Shown: positions 10,564-20,088, numbered from the stretch's first letter. The stretch: 64,000 nt of DNA from Chryseobacterium sp. 3008163 (GCF_003669035.1 NZ_CP033070.1:186001-250000), one strand, 5' to 3'. The notes: generated by a model not told the origin, from the sequence alone. Program-made: numbers and translations.

Positions 10564-10614
10564 AAAAATCAAAAAGAGACACTAAATTGATAGTTGTCTC
10601 CTTTTTTGATTTTA
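10564..10614. terminator. Bidirectional rho-independent terminator
   Basis: The arms AAAAATCAAAAAGAGACA (10564-10581) and the region TTGTCTCCTTTTTTGATTTT (10594-10613) pair, with A/T tracts on both sides. It separates the plus-strand AraC gene from the 3' end of the minus-strand polysaccharide operon. Confidence 0.75.
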
Positions 10615-10662
10615 ATCTCTTTTTTACAAAAATTAAAAATATTCATCAGAATGAGCTTTCCA

Positions 10663-11832
10663 CTATTCACTCACCAACGAATATGGTAACTTTGTTTCAT
10701 TGACAAAGAATTCCTTAATAATTTTTTCGATACGAAGCCTATCGTAATCAGAAAGATTAGATCCAGATGGCAAGCACAGACCATCATCAAATAATTTTTC
10801 TGCAACATTCGTTCCGTAGTACGGCGCATCAACAAACACAGGCTGTAGATGCATAGGTTTCCACAAAGGTCTCGACTCAATATTTTCGTTTAAAAAGGCA
10901 AGCCTTAAATCTTCACGGTTTTTTCCCACAATTCTTTCATCAATAATGATTGCTGATAACCAGTGATTGGAATAATAATCGTCGCTCGGTTCAGAAAAAA
11001 CTTCAACACCTTCAATACCTTTGAAAATATCTATGTAGAAATCATTCATTTTTCTGCGTGCTTCTACCCTGTCTTTTAACACTTCCATCTGTCCCCGACC
11101 GATCCCAGCAATAATATTACTCATTCTGTAATTGTAACCGATTTGGGAATGCTGATAATGAGGAGCGTCATCTCTTGCCTGGGTAGATAAGAAAATTGCT
11201 TGATCTTTATCTTCCTGAGTATGGCAAACCAACGCACCTCCTCCAGAGGTGGTGATAATTTTATTTCCGTTGAAAGACAGGATACCAAACCGTCCGAACG
11301 TTCCGCACGCTTTACCCTTATATGTTGATCCCAATGCTTCAGCAGCATCTTCAATTACGCAAATACTATATTTTTTTGCAATTGCGATGATTTCGTCCAT
11401 TTTTGCAGGCATGCCATACAAATGAACAACAATGATTGCTTTTGGTTTTTTGCCTTTAGATATTCTGTCTTCAATTGCTATTTCCAAAGCAATCGGGCAC
11501 ATATTCCAAGTATCTTTTTCAGAATCTATAAAAATAGGTGAAGCCCCACAATATGCAATTGGATTGGCAGAAGCTGAAAATGTCATGGACTGACAAATCA
11601 CTTCTGTACCAGATTCTACTCCACATGCAATTAATGCTAAATGCAAAGCCCCAGTACCAGAAGAGAGAGCAGCCACATTTACCCCACCGCTCAAGAAGTT
11701 CTCTAAGTCTTTTTCAAACCCGTTCACATTGGGACCTAATGGAGCTATCCAATTTGCATCAAAAGCTTCTTTTACGTATTTTGTTTCGTTTCCTCCCATG
11801 TGTGGCGAAGAGAGCCATATTTTTGAATTCAT
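10663..11832 (-). CDS. pglE: DegT/DnrJ/EryC1-type PLP aminotransferase (PglE-like)
   Basis: A 389-residue sugar aminotransferase. The PLP-lysine motif 'SFNGNKIITTSGGG' is present near residue 190, with 'EDAAEALGS' (PLP-ring Asp) and the substrate-site 'GYNYRMSN'. The family converts 4-keto-6-deoxy sugars to 4-amino sugars. With the PglF-like dehydratase at 30447 and the PglD-like acetyltransferase next door (4-base overlap), it should make UDP-2,4-diamino-2,4,6-trideoxyglucose derivatives (bacillosamine pathway). It is the last gene of the operon, just before the shared terminator. The pathway assignment follows established Campylobacter Pgl chemistry; substrate stereochemistry cannot be read from sequence. 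Confidence 0.85.
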   Translation of the reverse strand: MNSKIWLSSPHMGGNETKYVKEAFDANWIAPLGPNVNGFEKDLENFLSGGVNVAALSSGTGALHLALIACGVESGTEVICQSMTFSASANPIAYCGASPIFIDSEKDTWNMCPIALEIAIEDRISKGKKPKAIIVVHLYGMPAKMDEIIAIAKKYSICVIEDAAEALGSTYKGKACGTFGRFGILSFNGNKIITTSGGGALVCHTQEDKDQAIFLSTQARDDAPHYQHSQIGYNYRMSNIIAGIGRGQMEVLKDRVEARRKMNDFYIDIFKGIEGVEVFSEPSDDYYSNHWLSAIIIDERIVGKNREDLRLAFLNENIESRPLWKPMHLQPVFVDAPYYGTNVAEKLFDDGLCLPSGSNLSDYDRLRIEKIIKEFFVNETKLPYSLVSE

Positions 11833-12439
11833 ACTACTATATTACTAAATGATGTGATTTTTATTATTTTTCCAGGATTTCCGACAACTGTAGCACCATC
11901 AGGAACATCTCTTATAACTACTGAACCCGCACCTACCGTACACCATTTTCCAATGGTAATTCCTTCAATTATAGAAGCTCCCATACCGATATTTGTACCC
12001 AATCCCACAAAAACACCCCCTGCTAAAGCTGCATTCGGCGAAATGTGGGTGAAATCTTCCAAAATACAATCATGGTCGATTGATGCATTGGTATTGACAA
12101 TACAATGCTTACCAATTTTTACCTCAGAGTTTATTGTCGCCCCAGCCATTACTACAGTCCCTTCTTCAATCTTAACTCTTTTAGAAATTACTGCTTTGGA
12201 ATGAATTAATTTTTTAAAATTGAGATTCTTGTAATGGGCTGCGATTTTTTTCTTATCCCATTGTTGCCAATAGAAATGATTAATTCAACATTTTTGTTTG
12301 GAATTTCATGTAGAATATTATAATCTAAAATTTGTCGCTTAGATATATCAATATCAATAAAAGCATCGATCTTTACATTGACGTCCTCTGCAATCTCTGC
12401 AATTACTTTCCCGTGTCCGCCTGCTCCGTATAAAAACAT
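11829..12439 (-). CDS. pglD: PglD-like sugar O/N-acetyltransferase (apparent frameshift)
   Basis: About 203 residues when joined. The N-terminus 'MFLYGAGGHGKVIAEI' is the UDP-sugar-binding Rossmann-like motif of PglD/NeuD enzymes; the C-terminal two-thirds is a left-handed beta-helix of hexapeptide repeats ('GATINSEVKIG', 'CIVNTNASIDHDC' containing the catalytic His, 'TVGAGSVVIRDV'), ending 'VVGNPGKIIK'. It acetylates the 4-amino group of the UDP-sugar made by the adjacent aminotransferase. The frame breaks at the T7 run 12245-12251 (minus strand A7); with A8 the sequence reads 'GIRKKIAAHYKNLNF' straight into the second half. I treat it as an intact gene with a homopolymer undercount. It overlaps the aminotransferase start by 4 bases. 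Confidence 0.8.
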
Positions 12440-12465
12440 TATTTACTATTTAATTTAAATTAACT

Positions 12466-12710
12466 ATTTCCCTTAAAAACCTCTACCTTAGCTTATTGCG
12501 ATTGGTTTACGCCTTCTTTTTTATTACTTTTTTAAGTAAGGAACATCACTTTGCAATCTGTTGCAAACAATACATTATCGATGTACCATAATATCTAATT
12601 TAAATTTCATCGTCCAGGAAATGGCATTTCTACCATTCAACTGCGCCCAGCCTGTAATTCCGGAGCGTATATTGTGTCTTTGTTTTTGAGATTCATTATA
12701 TAAAGAAAGA
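12466..12710 (-). pseudogene. Truncated second copy of sugar-transferase 3' end
   Basis: About 245 bases that closely match the last ~80 codons of the sugar transferase at 13494-13740, in the same orientation. Matching landmarks are the 'catcgtccaggaaat' and 'gcccagcctgtaattccgg' segments and 'gagattcattatataaagaaag'. Several indels break the reading frame and no 5' part exists. It lies directly upstream of the PglD gene, where an intact initiating transferase would normally sit. I read it as the remnant of an older allele left behind when the upstream glycosyltransferase block was exchanged. Confidence 0.8.
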
Positions 12711-13493
12711 GATAGCGTTGTAATACGTATTAATTTAGCTTTCAAACTCTGTAAGTATTTTATTTATCTTTTCTATTATATTTGAAATCGATTAATAAAT
12801 TTCCTTTATATCTTTTGTGTATTTTTTTATTTTTTGATGACAAAGCATCATGTATCAAATAACAGCATCTATAATTCCTAATTTTGGGAATTTTTAAGAT
12901 ATTACATCAGATGTTACCAAGCAGTTTCAAAATCTCACCAAATTCGTATAGAATTTGGTTCTGAAATCAATGCTGTTTCAATAATCTCAAAGAGATCAAT
13001 AATTTTCCGTTCTTTCTTTGTGTGTGTTTTGTAGTAGTAATTCCTACCTTAATTCATAAATCATAATTATTGAAACTAATTATTGATTACACATCTATCA
13101 TATTTTAGTTTTCAAATCTTACAAGAAAGCTTCTTATACTTTATAATTTATATGGAAATTTATAATGTTAGCCATCTCGCTTATTATAATCTCCACATCT
13201 GTTGCATCAAAAATCTTACCATTTTCGCTTTTTTGTAAATAAATTTTGTTTATTTCTAATCAAAATTACATTATTAATATTAATAATTTACAATAAATAA
13301 ATTATAAATCCGAATTAATTATTAATAATGCTTTATCTTTGATTATTGAATCATTAGCAATTCTGCTAACATGTTATCGTTTTGTTAATGATTTGATTCT
13401 ATAATTAGCCTCAACTGACATATATCGCAAAAATTGTAGCCAACATTCATCAACTTGAATCCCATAATGTGCTATATACATATTCTATCTGAA
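12711..13493. other. Gene-free AT-rich stretch inside the polysaccharide locus
   Basis: About 780 bases without a credible ORF on either strand, unusual in an otherwise tightly packed operon with overlapping genes. It lies between the sugar-transferase remnant and the intact transferase. I see no transposase or integrase remnants. The DNA looks like decayed sequence left at a recombination junction. Confidence 0.5.
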
Positions 13494-14102
13494 TTAATTA
13501 TTTCCTTTGAAAGCCTCTACCGTAGCCTGTTGTGCTTGGTTGATGCCTTCTTTTTTTATTACTTTTTTTAAAGTAAGAAACATTACCTTACAATCTGTTG
13601 TAAACGATACATTATCTATGTACCATATATCTAATTCAAATTTCATCGTCCAGGAAATAGCATTTCTACCATTCACCTGTGCCCAGCCTGTAATTCCGGG
13701 GCGTATATTGTGTCTTCGTTTTTGAGATTCATTATATAAAGAAAGGTATTGTGGCAACAAAGGTCTCGGACCTATAAGCGACATGTCTCCTTTCAACACA
13801 TTGATCAATTGTGGAAGCTCATCCAGAGAAGTCTGACGTATAAAACTTCCAATTGGTGTTAAGCGTTCCGAATCAGGCAGATAATTGCCTTGATTATCTT
13901 TTCTATCATTCATTGTCTTAAACTTGATGATATTGAATATCTTCTCATTTAAGCCGGGTCGTTTTTGGAAGAAAAAAGGTTTACCATCGTTCGCAAAATA
14001 TAACCCAATCACTACGATGATAAATACAGGCGATAATATGACTAATCCCAAGAACGCAACAAAAAAATCAAAAGCTCTCTTCAAGTATTTTCTGTATAGC
14101 AT
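13494..14102 (-). CDS. pglC: Initiating sugar-1-phosphate transferase (PglC-like)
   Basis: A 202-residue short-form bacterial sugar transferase. It has an N-terminal re-entrant/TM helix ('FFVAFLGLVILSPVFIIVVIG' region, residues 12-33), then the conserved 'FFFQKRPGLNEKIFNIIKFKTM', 'TSLDELPQLINVLKGDMSLIGPRP' (split here for length) and 'RPGITGWAQVNGRN'. These proteins move a sugar phosphate from the UDP-sugar to undecaprenyl phosphate in the inner membrane, starting repeat-unit assembly. The short form without extra TM domains matches PglC, consistent with the PglD/E/F partners in this locus. Followed upstream (in transcription order) by a glycosyltransferase with a 11-base gap. Confidence 0.9.
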   Translation of the reverse strand: MLYRKYLKRAFDFFVAFLGLVILSPVFIIVVIGLYFANDGKPFFFQKRPGLNEKIFNIIKFKTMNDRKDNQGNYLPDSERLTPIGSFIRQTSLDELPQLINVLKGDMSLIGPRPLLPQYLSLYNESQKRRHNIRPGITGWAQVNGRNAISWTMKFELDIWYIDNVSFTTDCKVMFLTLKKVIKKEGINQAQQATVEAFKGNN

Positions 14103-14113
14103 ATTCTATATAA

Positions 14114-15319
14114 TTAGCCTTTATTAAGATTATCTGAAACACTTTCAATCACTTGTACAAATTGTTTGCATAAAATAGATTTATCATATACTGTCTCTGC
14201 CAACATTCTTGAATTGATACTCATTTCCGCTGAAATATCTGGATTACTCTGTAAAAACAAGATCTTGTCTGCAAGTTCCTGTGGATTTTTCGGATTCACA
14301 TAATATCCACAACGATAGTCTTCAGCAATTGCTTTCGTCCATCCTGCTGAATTAACGATAATAGGCTTACCTGCCGAAAGAGAATCAAAAAGTTTATTTG
14401 GTGAATTGGTATAAAGGATCGGAAGATCTAAGAAAGAGATCAGAGAAACATCAGAAAAATTGACAATTTCTGAGACATCTTTCATGGGGAACTTTCCTAA
14501 AAATTTAACGTTCTCTAAATTATGTTTTTGTACTTCCTCTATTAATTCTTGTTCCGTAGAACCTCCACCAACAAATAAAAACTCTATATCTTTACTTTCT
14601 CGTAATAACTGTGCTGATTCAATAATAGTGTAAGCACCGTTAGCTAAGCCCAACGAGCCAAAATGTACTACTTTAAAAGAATCTTTTTGAAGACCCAGTT
14701 TCTCCATGAGAAGATTATTTTTCTCTCTGGGCCAAAATTCATCCATCTTTGCCATATTGGGAATCATGGACGTCTTATCGATAGGAAGATATTGAAGAAC
14801 TCCATCTTGCATTCCCGGTGACAAAGCAATGACATGGGATGCATTTTTATAGATTAGCTTTTCGAGCGAACGGGTCGCTTTAATCATCCACTTATTCTTA
14901 ATGGCACCCATCTGAATAGGAACTTCCGGCCAGAGATCTCTTACTTCAAAAACAAAAGGTTTTTTCTTTAACCATTTTAAGACAAGTGCAGGAACACCAA
15001 TGGTTAGCGGTGTAGAAGTTGCAATCACTAAATCAATATTCTTTTGCATCAGGCCGATTTTCGAAGACTTATACATGAATTTCACGAAAGCTTTCAGCCT
15101 TCTCGTAATGCTCATATTCTGGTCATATTCTTCTTTAAGATAAATTACTTCAATTCCATCTACACTGATTTCTTTGATTTCTTCTGCAAATTTAGCTGAT
15201 GAAGTAAGCATCGTGACTTTATGTCCGTTTTTTATCAGCTCTTGGGCAAGCCAATACGACCTGGTTCCACCTGGTTCCTGAGGAGTAAGAAAATATTGAT
15301 GAATGTATAGGATATTCAT
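14114..15319 (-). CDS. Family 4 glycosyltransferase, WbuB-like
   Basis: About 401 residues from the ATG at 15319 (MNILYIHQYFLTPQEPGG), which overlaps the upstream acetyltransferase stop as ATGA; a longer frame to 15367 is not needed. Features are 'GGTRSYWLAQELIKNGHKV', 'FVFEVRDLWPEVPIQMG', and the GT4 nucleotide-sugar site 'VVHFGSLGLANG', 'FLFVGGGSTEQELIE' and 'SPNKLFDSLSAGKPII' (E/D-x7-E variant). This resembles WbuB-type transferases, which add the second sugar next to the initiating residue; genes of this kind often sit beside the initiating transferase, as here. Retaining GT-B enzyme, cytoplasmic face of the inner membrane. Confidence 0.85.
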   Translation of the reverse strand: MNILYIHQYFLTPQEPGGTRSYWLAQELIKNGHKVTMLTSSAKFAEEIKEISVDGIEVIYLKEEYDQNMSITRRLKAFVKFMYKSSKIGLMQKNIDLVIATSTPLTIGVPALVLKWLKKKPFVFEVRDLWPEVPIQMGAIKNKWMIKATRSLEKLIYKNASHVIALSPGMQDGVLQYLPIDKTSMIPNMAKMDEFWPREKNNLLMEKLGLQKDSFKVVHFGSLGLANGAYTIIESAQLLRESKDIEFLFVGGGSTEQELIEEVQKHNLENVKFLGKFPMKDVSEIVNFSDVSLISFLDLPILYTNSPNKLFDSLSAGKPIIVNSAGWTKAIAEDYRCGYYVNPKNPQELADKILFLQSNPDISAEMSINSRMLAETVYDKSILCKQFVQVIESVSDNLNKG

Positions 15320-15864
15320 TGTATGCTGTCTAATATTTTTTTTGCTGCTGATGGCTCTTCTAACCAAAATTTTGATTCTACTAATTTTTTAAAGGTTTCA
15401 GGGTTTAATCTTTCTTTATAAACTTTCGCAGGATTACCAAAAACTATTGAATTGGGAGGAACATCTTTATTTACAAATGACATAGCTCCAATTACTGAAC
15501 CGTCTCCGATTGTTACTCCTTGTTTTATAATAGCACCTGCTGCAATCCATACATCATATCCAATCTTTGTTCGTTTATCAGAGATGCATTGCTCACTTAA
15601 GAAAGTTGAAGTAGAATTCCACCAATATGAATGTTCCATTCCTCCAATCTGTACAGCAGAAGCAATTGAACAATAGTTTCCAATATCTACATTATTCATT
15701 ACAGTATTACAGGCTATGTAACAATATTTACCGATGTGACTTCCCGAAATTTTATTATTATCAGAAATCCTCGTAGTACGGTGAATCTCATTTTTTTTAA
15801 TGATGTTGAGTGGCAGTCTTACCAGATATAATAACAAAAAATAGTATTTCTTAATTCTTTTCAT
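15316..15864 (-). CDS. Hexapeptide-repeat acyltransferase (CatB/WbbJ type)
   Basis: A 182-residue protein with a short hydrophobic N-terminus (MKRIKKYYFLLLYLVRLPLN) and then a left-handed beta-helix: 'GKYCYIACNTVMNNVDIGNYCSIAS', split by a loop with 'MEHSYWW', and 'KIGYDVWIAAGAIIKQGVTIGDGSVIGA' followed by 'VPPNSIVFGNPAKV'. The His in 'MEHSYW' is the likely catalytic residue. It probably O-acetylates a repeat-unit sugar. The start overlaps the end of the upstream glycosyltransferase by 14 bases once that gene's frameshifts are repaired, and its stop overlaps the next ATG, so the three genes are tightly coupled. Confidence 0.8.
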   Translation of the reverse strand: MKRIKKYYFLLLYLVRLPLNIIKKNEIHRTTRISDNNKISGSHIGKYCYIACNTVMNNVDIGNYCSIASAVQIGGMEHSYWWNSTSTFLSEQCISDKRTKIGYDVWIAAGAIIKQGVTIGDGSVIGAMSFVNKDVPPNSIVFGNPAKVYKERLNPETFKKLVESKFWLEEPSAAKKILDSIQ

Positions 15865-16966
15865 TGTAAATCTTTAAGTACTTAATTGCAATATTAGACC
15901 ATCTATATTCTTCAAAATCAATATTATTTATCAAAGGGTATTCGTTCTTACAAAGCTCTTCTAATTGAAGAACTATATTATTTATTTTTTTGAATCGACA
16001 GCCTGACCAAAGTTAAATGCAAATGCTTGATCCACACCTTGGTTCTTTGTATATAACAATGGTAAACCCTGAGATAAAGCCTCCATATAAACCAAACCAA
16101 AAGTTTCAGTATGAGATATCATTGTAAAAAAATCATTTGCCGAATAATGGTTCTTCAACTCTTCTTTATTGAAAATCTGTCCATGATATTGTATCCAATC
16201 TTGGTTAGCTATTTTCTTGAGAACAGAGTCATGTCTGTTGCCTGTGCCTCCAATAAGATTAAGCCTTATCGGTTTTTTACTTGAGATCTTAAATCTTTTG
16301 AGAGCGTTAATTAATAATTCTACATTTTTATTACTATCAAATCTTCCGATAAATAGAAAATTAAAAGAATCTTCATTTCTTTTTTTAATTTCTGTACATT
16401 ATCAAGCCAAAAGTCATCGATACCATTATTAATAACCGTACTTTTATTTTCAATGACTTTCTTAATATTTTTTAATGTTGAGAGATTATTAAAAAAAGTC
16501 CTGTTAGAATCACTTATAAAAATAATTTTTTGAGCGTTTAGCAGTATTTTTTTCCTAAACCTATTAAATTTTTTCTATACTTAAAATATAAATTCAGATC
16601 TGTATTTCTCACTGCAACTATATAAGGAATTCCATAATCCTTAAACAATCGATATGCTATTGCCCCGTCGCTAAATAGCGTTGTGGCATGTGTCAGAGTA
16701 ATTTGTTTACAATCAATTTTACTAATTAAGCTTTTATATAAAAAATTTATTTTTTCATTGAAAAAAATTTTATGATATTTTTTTAGTCTGTCAGAATAAA
16801 TATATTCAGAATCAGCTTGAGTAAAAGAAAAGTGGTTGTTTCCAATTTGGCTTTCAATTCTTAATGGTGTAAATATTTTTTGTTTGATTCCTAATCTATC
16901 TAAATTAGAGTATAGCTCTTTATGTACTTTAGTTAAATTAAAATCGTTTGCAATATGGAGAATCAT
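15851..16966 (-). CDS. Family 1/4 glycosyltransferase (three apparent homopolymer frameshifts)
   Basis: About 372 residues when three breaks are repaired. The first 142 codons are open (MILHIANDFNLTKVHKELYS). One extra base in each of the T7 runs at 16547-16553, 16380-16386 and 15985-15991 restores continuous GT-B sequence: 'LLNAQKIIFISDSNRTFF', 'FNFLFIGRFDSNKNVELLI', 'IRLNLIGGTGNRHDS', 'HYSANDFFTMISHTETFG' and 'YMEALSQGLPLLY', ending 'YLKIYNEKN'. The 'E-T-F-G-x3-x-E-A' motif is the nucleotide-sugar site of GT4/GT1 enzymes. Because every domain motif survives and all three breaks are single-base shortages in 7-base runs, I consider the gene functional and the breaks technical. The start is directly after the GH56-like gene. 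Confidence 0.75.
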
Positions 16967-17767
16967 CTATTTCAAAATTTTTAATGTACTATCTAATTTC
17001 TGACTAATATTTACAGTTTCTTTAGCCGGTTCCCAATAAATTATTCCGCTAACTTTTTTATTTCCATATCTGTAATCTTTTATTAGTTTTAAATAAGTTG
17101 TATAAAGATTATCATTTAGAACACCTCCACCTGAAATTTTATTATATGGATGTATTTTATACCAGATAAACGGCAAAACTGGTTTATTTACTCTTGCAGC
17201 CAATTGAAAAGTAAGTTCCAAATTAGAATTAACATAATTTTTAAAATAATCATCTCCTTTTTCAAATCCTGAATACATTAAATACAAAGACGGTGTTAAG
17301 TAATCAACTACATCTAATAATGGTTTTAATTTGTCAAAGTCATTATAATTTTTTTGGAAATTATAATTAAAATTAAACGGCACGCCATATAATACTACTT
17401 TAGCATTGGGCCTAAGCTTTTTAGCGAGCAAAATCATTTCCACAAGTTTAGTAATATTTGATTGGTAACCTTGATCAGAACTTTCTTTTGTTTTGACATC
17501 TTGATAAACCTTATTTTCAATATCTAAAACAATAAGATCGGAGCTTTTTTTATCGGGAATGATAGTATTAATACCTGCCTCTAAAGATTTTAAGTCAATT
17601 ATATTCTTCTTATTCTTATCAATATAAAACTGTCCAAAAAAATAATAATTTCGCACACAGTTTTTACATTGTATTTTATATCTTTTACTTTGTGTGAAAA
17701 TTGTAAAATCCTGAGCTTCTATGTTACATGCGAATAGCAGGACTAATAGAATTATAAAATTTTTCAT
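16967..17767 (-). CDS. Secreted GH56 (hyaluronidase)-like TIM-barrel protein
   Basis: A 266-residue protein with signal peptide (MKNFIILLVLLFACNIEA, cleavage about 18). Features are 'SSDLIVLDIENK' (a D-x-E pair near the end of a strand), 'LRPNAKVVLYGVPFNFNY', 'DYLTPSLYLMYSG', 'KPVLPFIWYKIHPYN' and 'VSGIIYWEPA'. The order resembles family 56 glycoside hydrolases, where D-x-E is catalytic, 'PSIYL' follows, and a late 'GvviW' strand closes the barrel. It is shorter than animal hyaluronidases. It overlaps the polymerase gene by 44 bases and sits inside a glycosyltransferase operon, so it may trim or regulate the length of this polysaccharide in the periplasm. Family call is by motif order only and is tentative. 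Confidence 0.45.
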   Translation of the reverse strand: MKNFIILLVLLFACNIEAQDFTIFTQSKRYKIQCKNCVRNYYFFGQFYIDKNKKNIIDLKSLEAGINTIIPDKKSSDLIVLDIENKVYQDVKTKESSDQGYQSNITKLVEMILLAKKLRPNAKVVLYGVPFNFNYNFQKNYNDFDKLKPLLDVVDYLTPSLYLMYSGFEKGDDYFKNYVNSNLELTFQLAARVNKPVLPFIWYKIHPYNKISGGGVLNDNLYTTYLKLIKDYRYGNKKVSGIIYWEPAKETVNISQKLDSTLKILK

Positions 17768-18944
17768 ATTTAAAAGAAATTATTGTTAGAATTAGAAGAT
17801 ACCATAATAAATTATTAGAATATATATTGTTAGAAAACATACTAAATATAAAAAACTGGCATAAAATCATAGGAATCCATCCTGTGTAATGATTTTTCTG
17901 AATGACAAATTTTCCAGTCTTAAAAATTGTTGACAAAAATAATGCTACTAGTATCGATCCAACAAGGAAGCCGGTTGCCATAAAGCCTTCGATAAATAAA
18001 TTATGAGGATAGGATCCCATATATGGTTTTGTTTGTATGACAAAACTTTTTCCAAAAAATGGGTAGTCCATAAATTCATTGAAAGCTACATTGAATAATT
18101 TTTCTCTTTCATTATCACTCTCAAAAGTTGATGATAATCTGGAAAGAAAATTACTTTTAAAAATACTTCCAAAAAATTCCATTATCTGAAAGAAAAATAC
18201 TGTAATAAAAATTGCAGGTATACTTAAATAAAACAATCCTTTAGTTCCTTTTCTCATAACAAAGAAATAAATAGTAGATAATATTAAAGCAATGAAAGGA
18301 CTTCTACTTGCTGAAACAAAGATAATTAGCGTACCCAGAATAATTCCGAAAATATATAATAAAGAAAATAATCCTTTCTTTTCTACTGATAGCTTGTAAA
18401 TTGAAAGCAACGCCAACAAAGTACCATACTGTCCATAAACTAAAACTCCAATTTCAGCATCTCCTACATTACGACCAATAACATTACTGTTACTTCTCAA
18501 GACTAAAGAAATAAGCAATAGTACAAATACAATATAGTATATAGTATTTAGGATATTTTTGAAATTTAATTTTTTATAATCAATTACGATTAATGCCAAA
18601 CAAGGTATAAGAACGACGCCGAAAGCAAATTGGGTATATTCTGAAAACGATTTATTAGGAGCTAATTTTACCGAATCTATATAAATATCTTTCAAGAGGA
18701 ATAGAGAGTAAATAACCCAAAAAGCTATAAAAAGTTGATATTCTTTTAATACTCTATAATCAAATTTCTTAGAAAAGAGAGTGGTAATAAGTATTACAAC
18801 ACTTAATAATAACATTATGATACGATATAAGATATTAATACCCCCACCTTCAATTTTGAGTATAGAAGGAATAAAGCTTGATATTAAAAACCCAACTAAA
18901 GAAAAGATTACATAGAAATTATAAAACTTTTTTTCAACTTCCAT
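17724..18944 (-). CDS. wzy: Wzy-type O-antigen/exopolysaccharide polymerase
   Basis: A 406-residue integral membrane protein with about ten to twelve TM helices and a large periplasmic loop (about residues 275-325) with 'YPFFGKSFVIQT' and 'GSYPHNLFIEGFMATGFLVG', the H-N-x-x-x-x-x motif region of O-antigen ligase/polymerase (Wzy_C) proteins. Another conserved patch is 'VSASRSPFIALILS'. It would polymerise the flipped repeat units at the periplasmic face using undecaprenyl-PP donors. As usual for Wzy, sequence is otherwise poorly conserved, so the call rests on topology, the 'PHN' motif and locus context. It overlaps both neighbouring genes. Confidence 0.85.
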   Translation of the reverse strand: MEVEKKFYNFYVIFSLVGFLISSFIPSILKIEGGGINILYRIIMLLLSVVILITTLFSKKFDYRVLKEYQLFIAFWVIYSLFLLKDIYIDSVKLAPNKSFSEYTQFAFGVVLIPCLALIVIDYKKLNFKNILNTIYYIVFVLLLISLVLRSNSNVIGRNVGDAEIGVLVYGQYGTLLALLSIYKLSVEKKGLFSLLYIFGIILGTLIIFVSASRSPFIALILSTIYFFVMRKGTKGLFYLSIPAIFITVFFFQIMEFFGSIFKSNFLSRLSSTFESDNEREKLFNVAFNEFMDYPFFGKSFVIQTKPYMGSYPHNLFIEGFMATGFLVGSILVALFLSTIFKTGKFVIQKNHYTGWIPMILCQFFIFSMFSNNIYSNNLLWYLLILTIISFKYEKFYNSISPAIRM

Positions 18945-20073
18945 TACTGACTTTATTTATTACTTTAATCCATTCTTTTTCCCATTTTCTTTCATTAAAA
19001 GAAACACTAACCGTTTCTTTTGCTTTTCCAGATATTCTTCTTAATGTTTCAGGATTGTCAATGAGATCGCTTATTCTATTAATAAAACTTTTACTATCAG
19101 GATTCATGATATATCCGTTATAATCATCAATGATAATATTAGTCATTCCACCTACGTTCGATACTACAGGAACTGCTCCGGCAGCCATACCTTCTAACAA
19201 TGAAAAAGAAGTACCCTCGCTTCCATAAGTAGGAACCAAAGTGATATGATGCTCGAGATTGAATTTTTCTGCTTCTCCTATTCCATATTTTGTTATTGTT
19301 ACATTTGAAAAGCTTCCTAACTCGTCATTTAGTTTATTTTTTAATGGTCCGTCTCCACATATTGTAAATTCTACATTTTGGTATCTGGAACTGATCTCTT
19401 TTACGATATCTATCAGGATAAATACTCCTCTCATCATTTCAAATCTTCTCGCAAACAGAATTCTAATTTTATCATTCGATTTATGATTAATACTTAATTC
19501 TTTAGAAGGATTAGCGTAGTTCGGAATAACAACTGTATTTTCAGAATAATTGCGTGGTAATATTGTTCTGATCCAATTGACAAAATTATAATCAACACAT
19601 ACTACGTTTTTACATACCAAAAAGTCTCGGGCATTTTTATAACATTGCATCCATTTGTAAAAAGTTCCGATAAGATTATTTTTTAAAAATGACGGGAATG
19701 CATTATAGGAGATGTAATCAAAGGAAATCCCATGTTGTATTGATATAGTTTTAGAATAACCTTTTAATTTAAATGCAATTTTATCGGTTCCGAAAATTAC
19801 TATATCATTATAAGAAATTTCATTTTTAACCTGTTCAAAGACTTGCTTTGTTTGTTCTTTTAAAGATTTTTTAAGATCATTTTTTTTTCCTATAATTTCA
19901 ATATTATTATAGCTGGATGCAAAGTTCTGATCAGCCCCCTGATAGATTCTCACTTCATAACCTGCATTTTTTAAAGCTGTTCCTAGCCCAATTAGATAAT
20001 TTTGAATTCCGCCCACAGTAATATGATCACCCAAACGATCCATTACTGCCAAATAAAAAATATGTATTCTCAT
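18934..20073 (-). CDS. Family 4 glycosyltransferase
   Basis: A 379-residue GT-B enzyme starting MRIHIFYLAVMDRLGDHITVG, with the donor-phosphate glycine loop 'VGGIQNYLIGLGTALKNAG', the mid-protein 'IRILFARRFEMMRGVFILID', 'VEFTICGDGPLKNKL' and the GT4 'EGTSFSLLEGMAAGAVPVV' motif (E-x7-E). It should transfer a sugar from a nucleotide donor to the growing lipid-linked repeat on the cytoplasmic face. It overlaps the polymerase gene by 11 bases. Donor and acceptor cannot be told from sequence. Confidence 0.88.
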   Translation of the reverse strand: MRIHIFYLAVMDRLGDHITVGGIQNYLIGLGTALKNAGYEVRIYQGADQNFASSYNNIEIIGKKNDLKKSLKEQTKQVFEQVKNEISYNDIVIFGTDKIAFKLKGYSKTISIQHGISFDYISYNAFPSFLKNNLIGTFYKWMQCYKNARDFLVCKNVVCVDYNFVNWIRTILPRNYSENTVVIPNYANPSKELSINHKSNDKIRILFARRFEMMRGVFILIDIVKEISSRYQNVEFTICGDGPLKNKLNDELGSFSNVTITKYGIGEAEKFNLEHHITLVPTYGSEGTSFSLLEGMAAGAVPVVSNVGGMTNIIIDDYNGYIMNPDSKSFINRISDLIDNPETLRRISGKAKETVSVSFNERKWEKEWIKVINKVSNGS

Positions 20074-20088
20074 CGTCTCTAATTTCTA

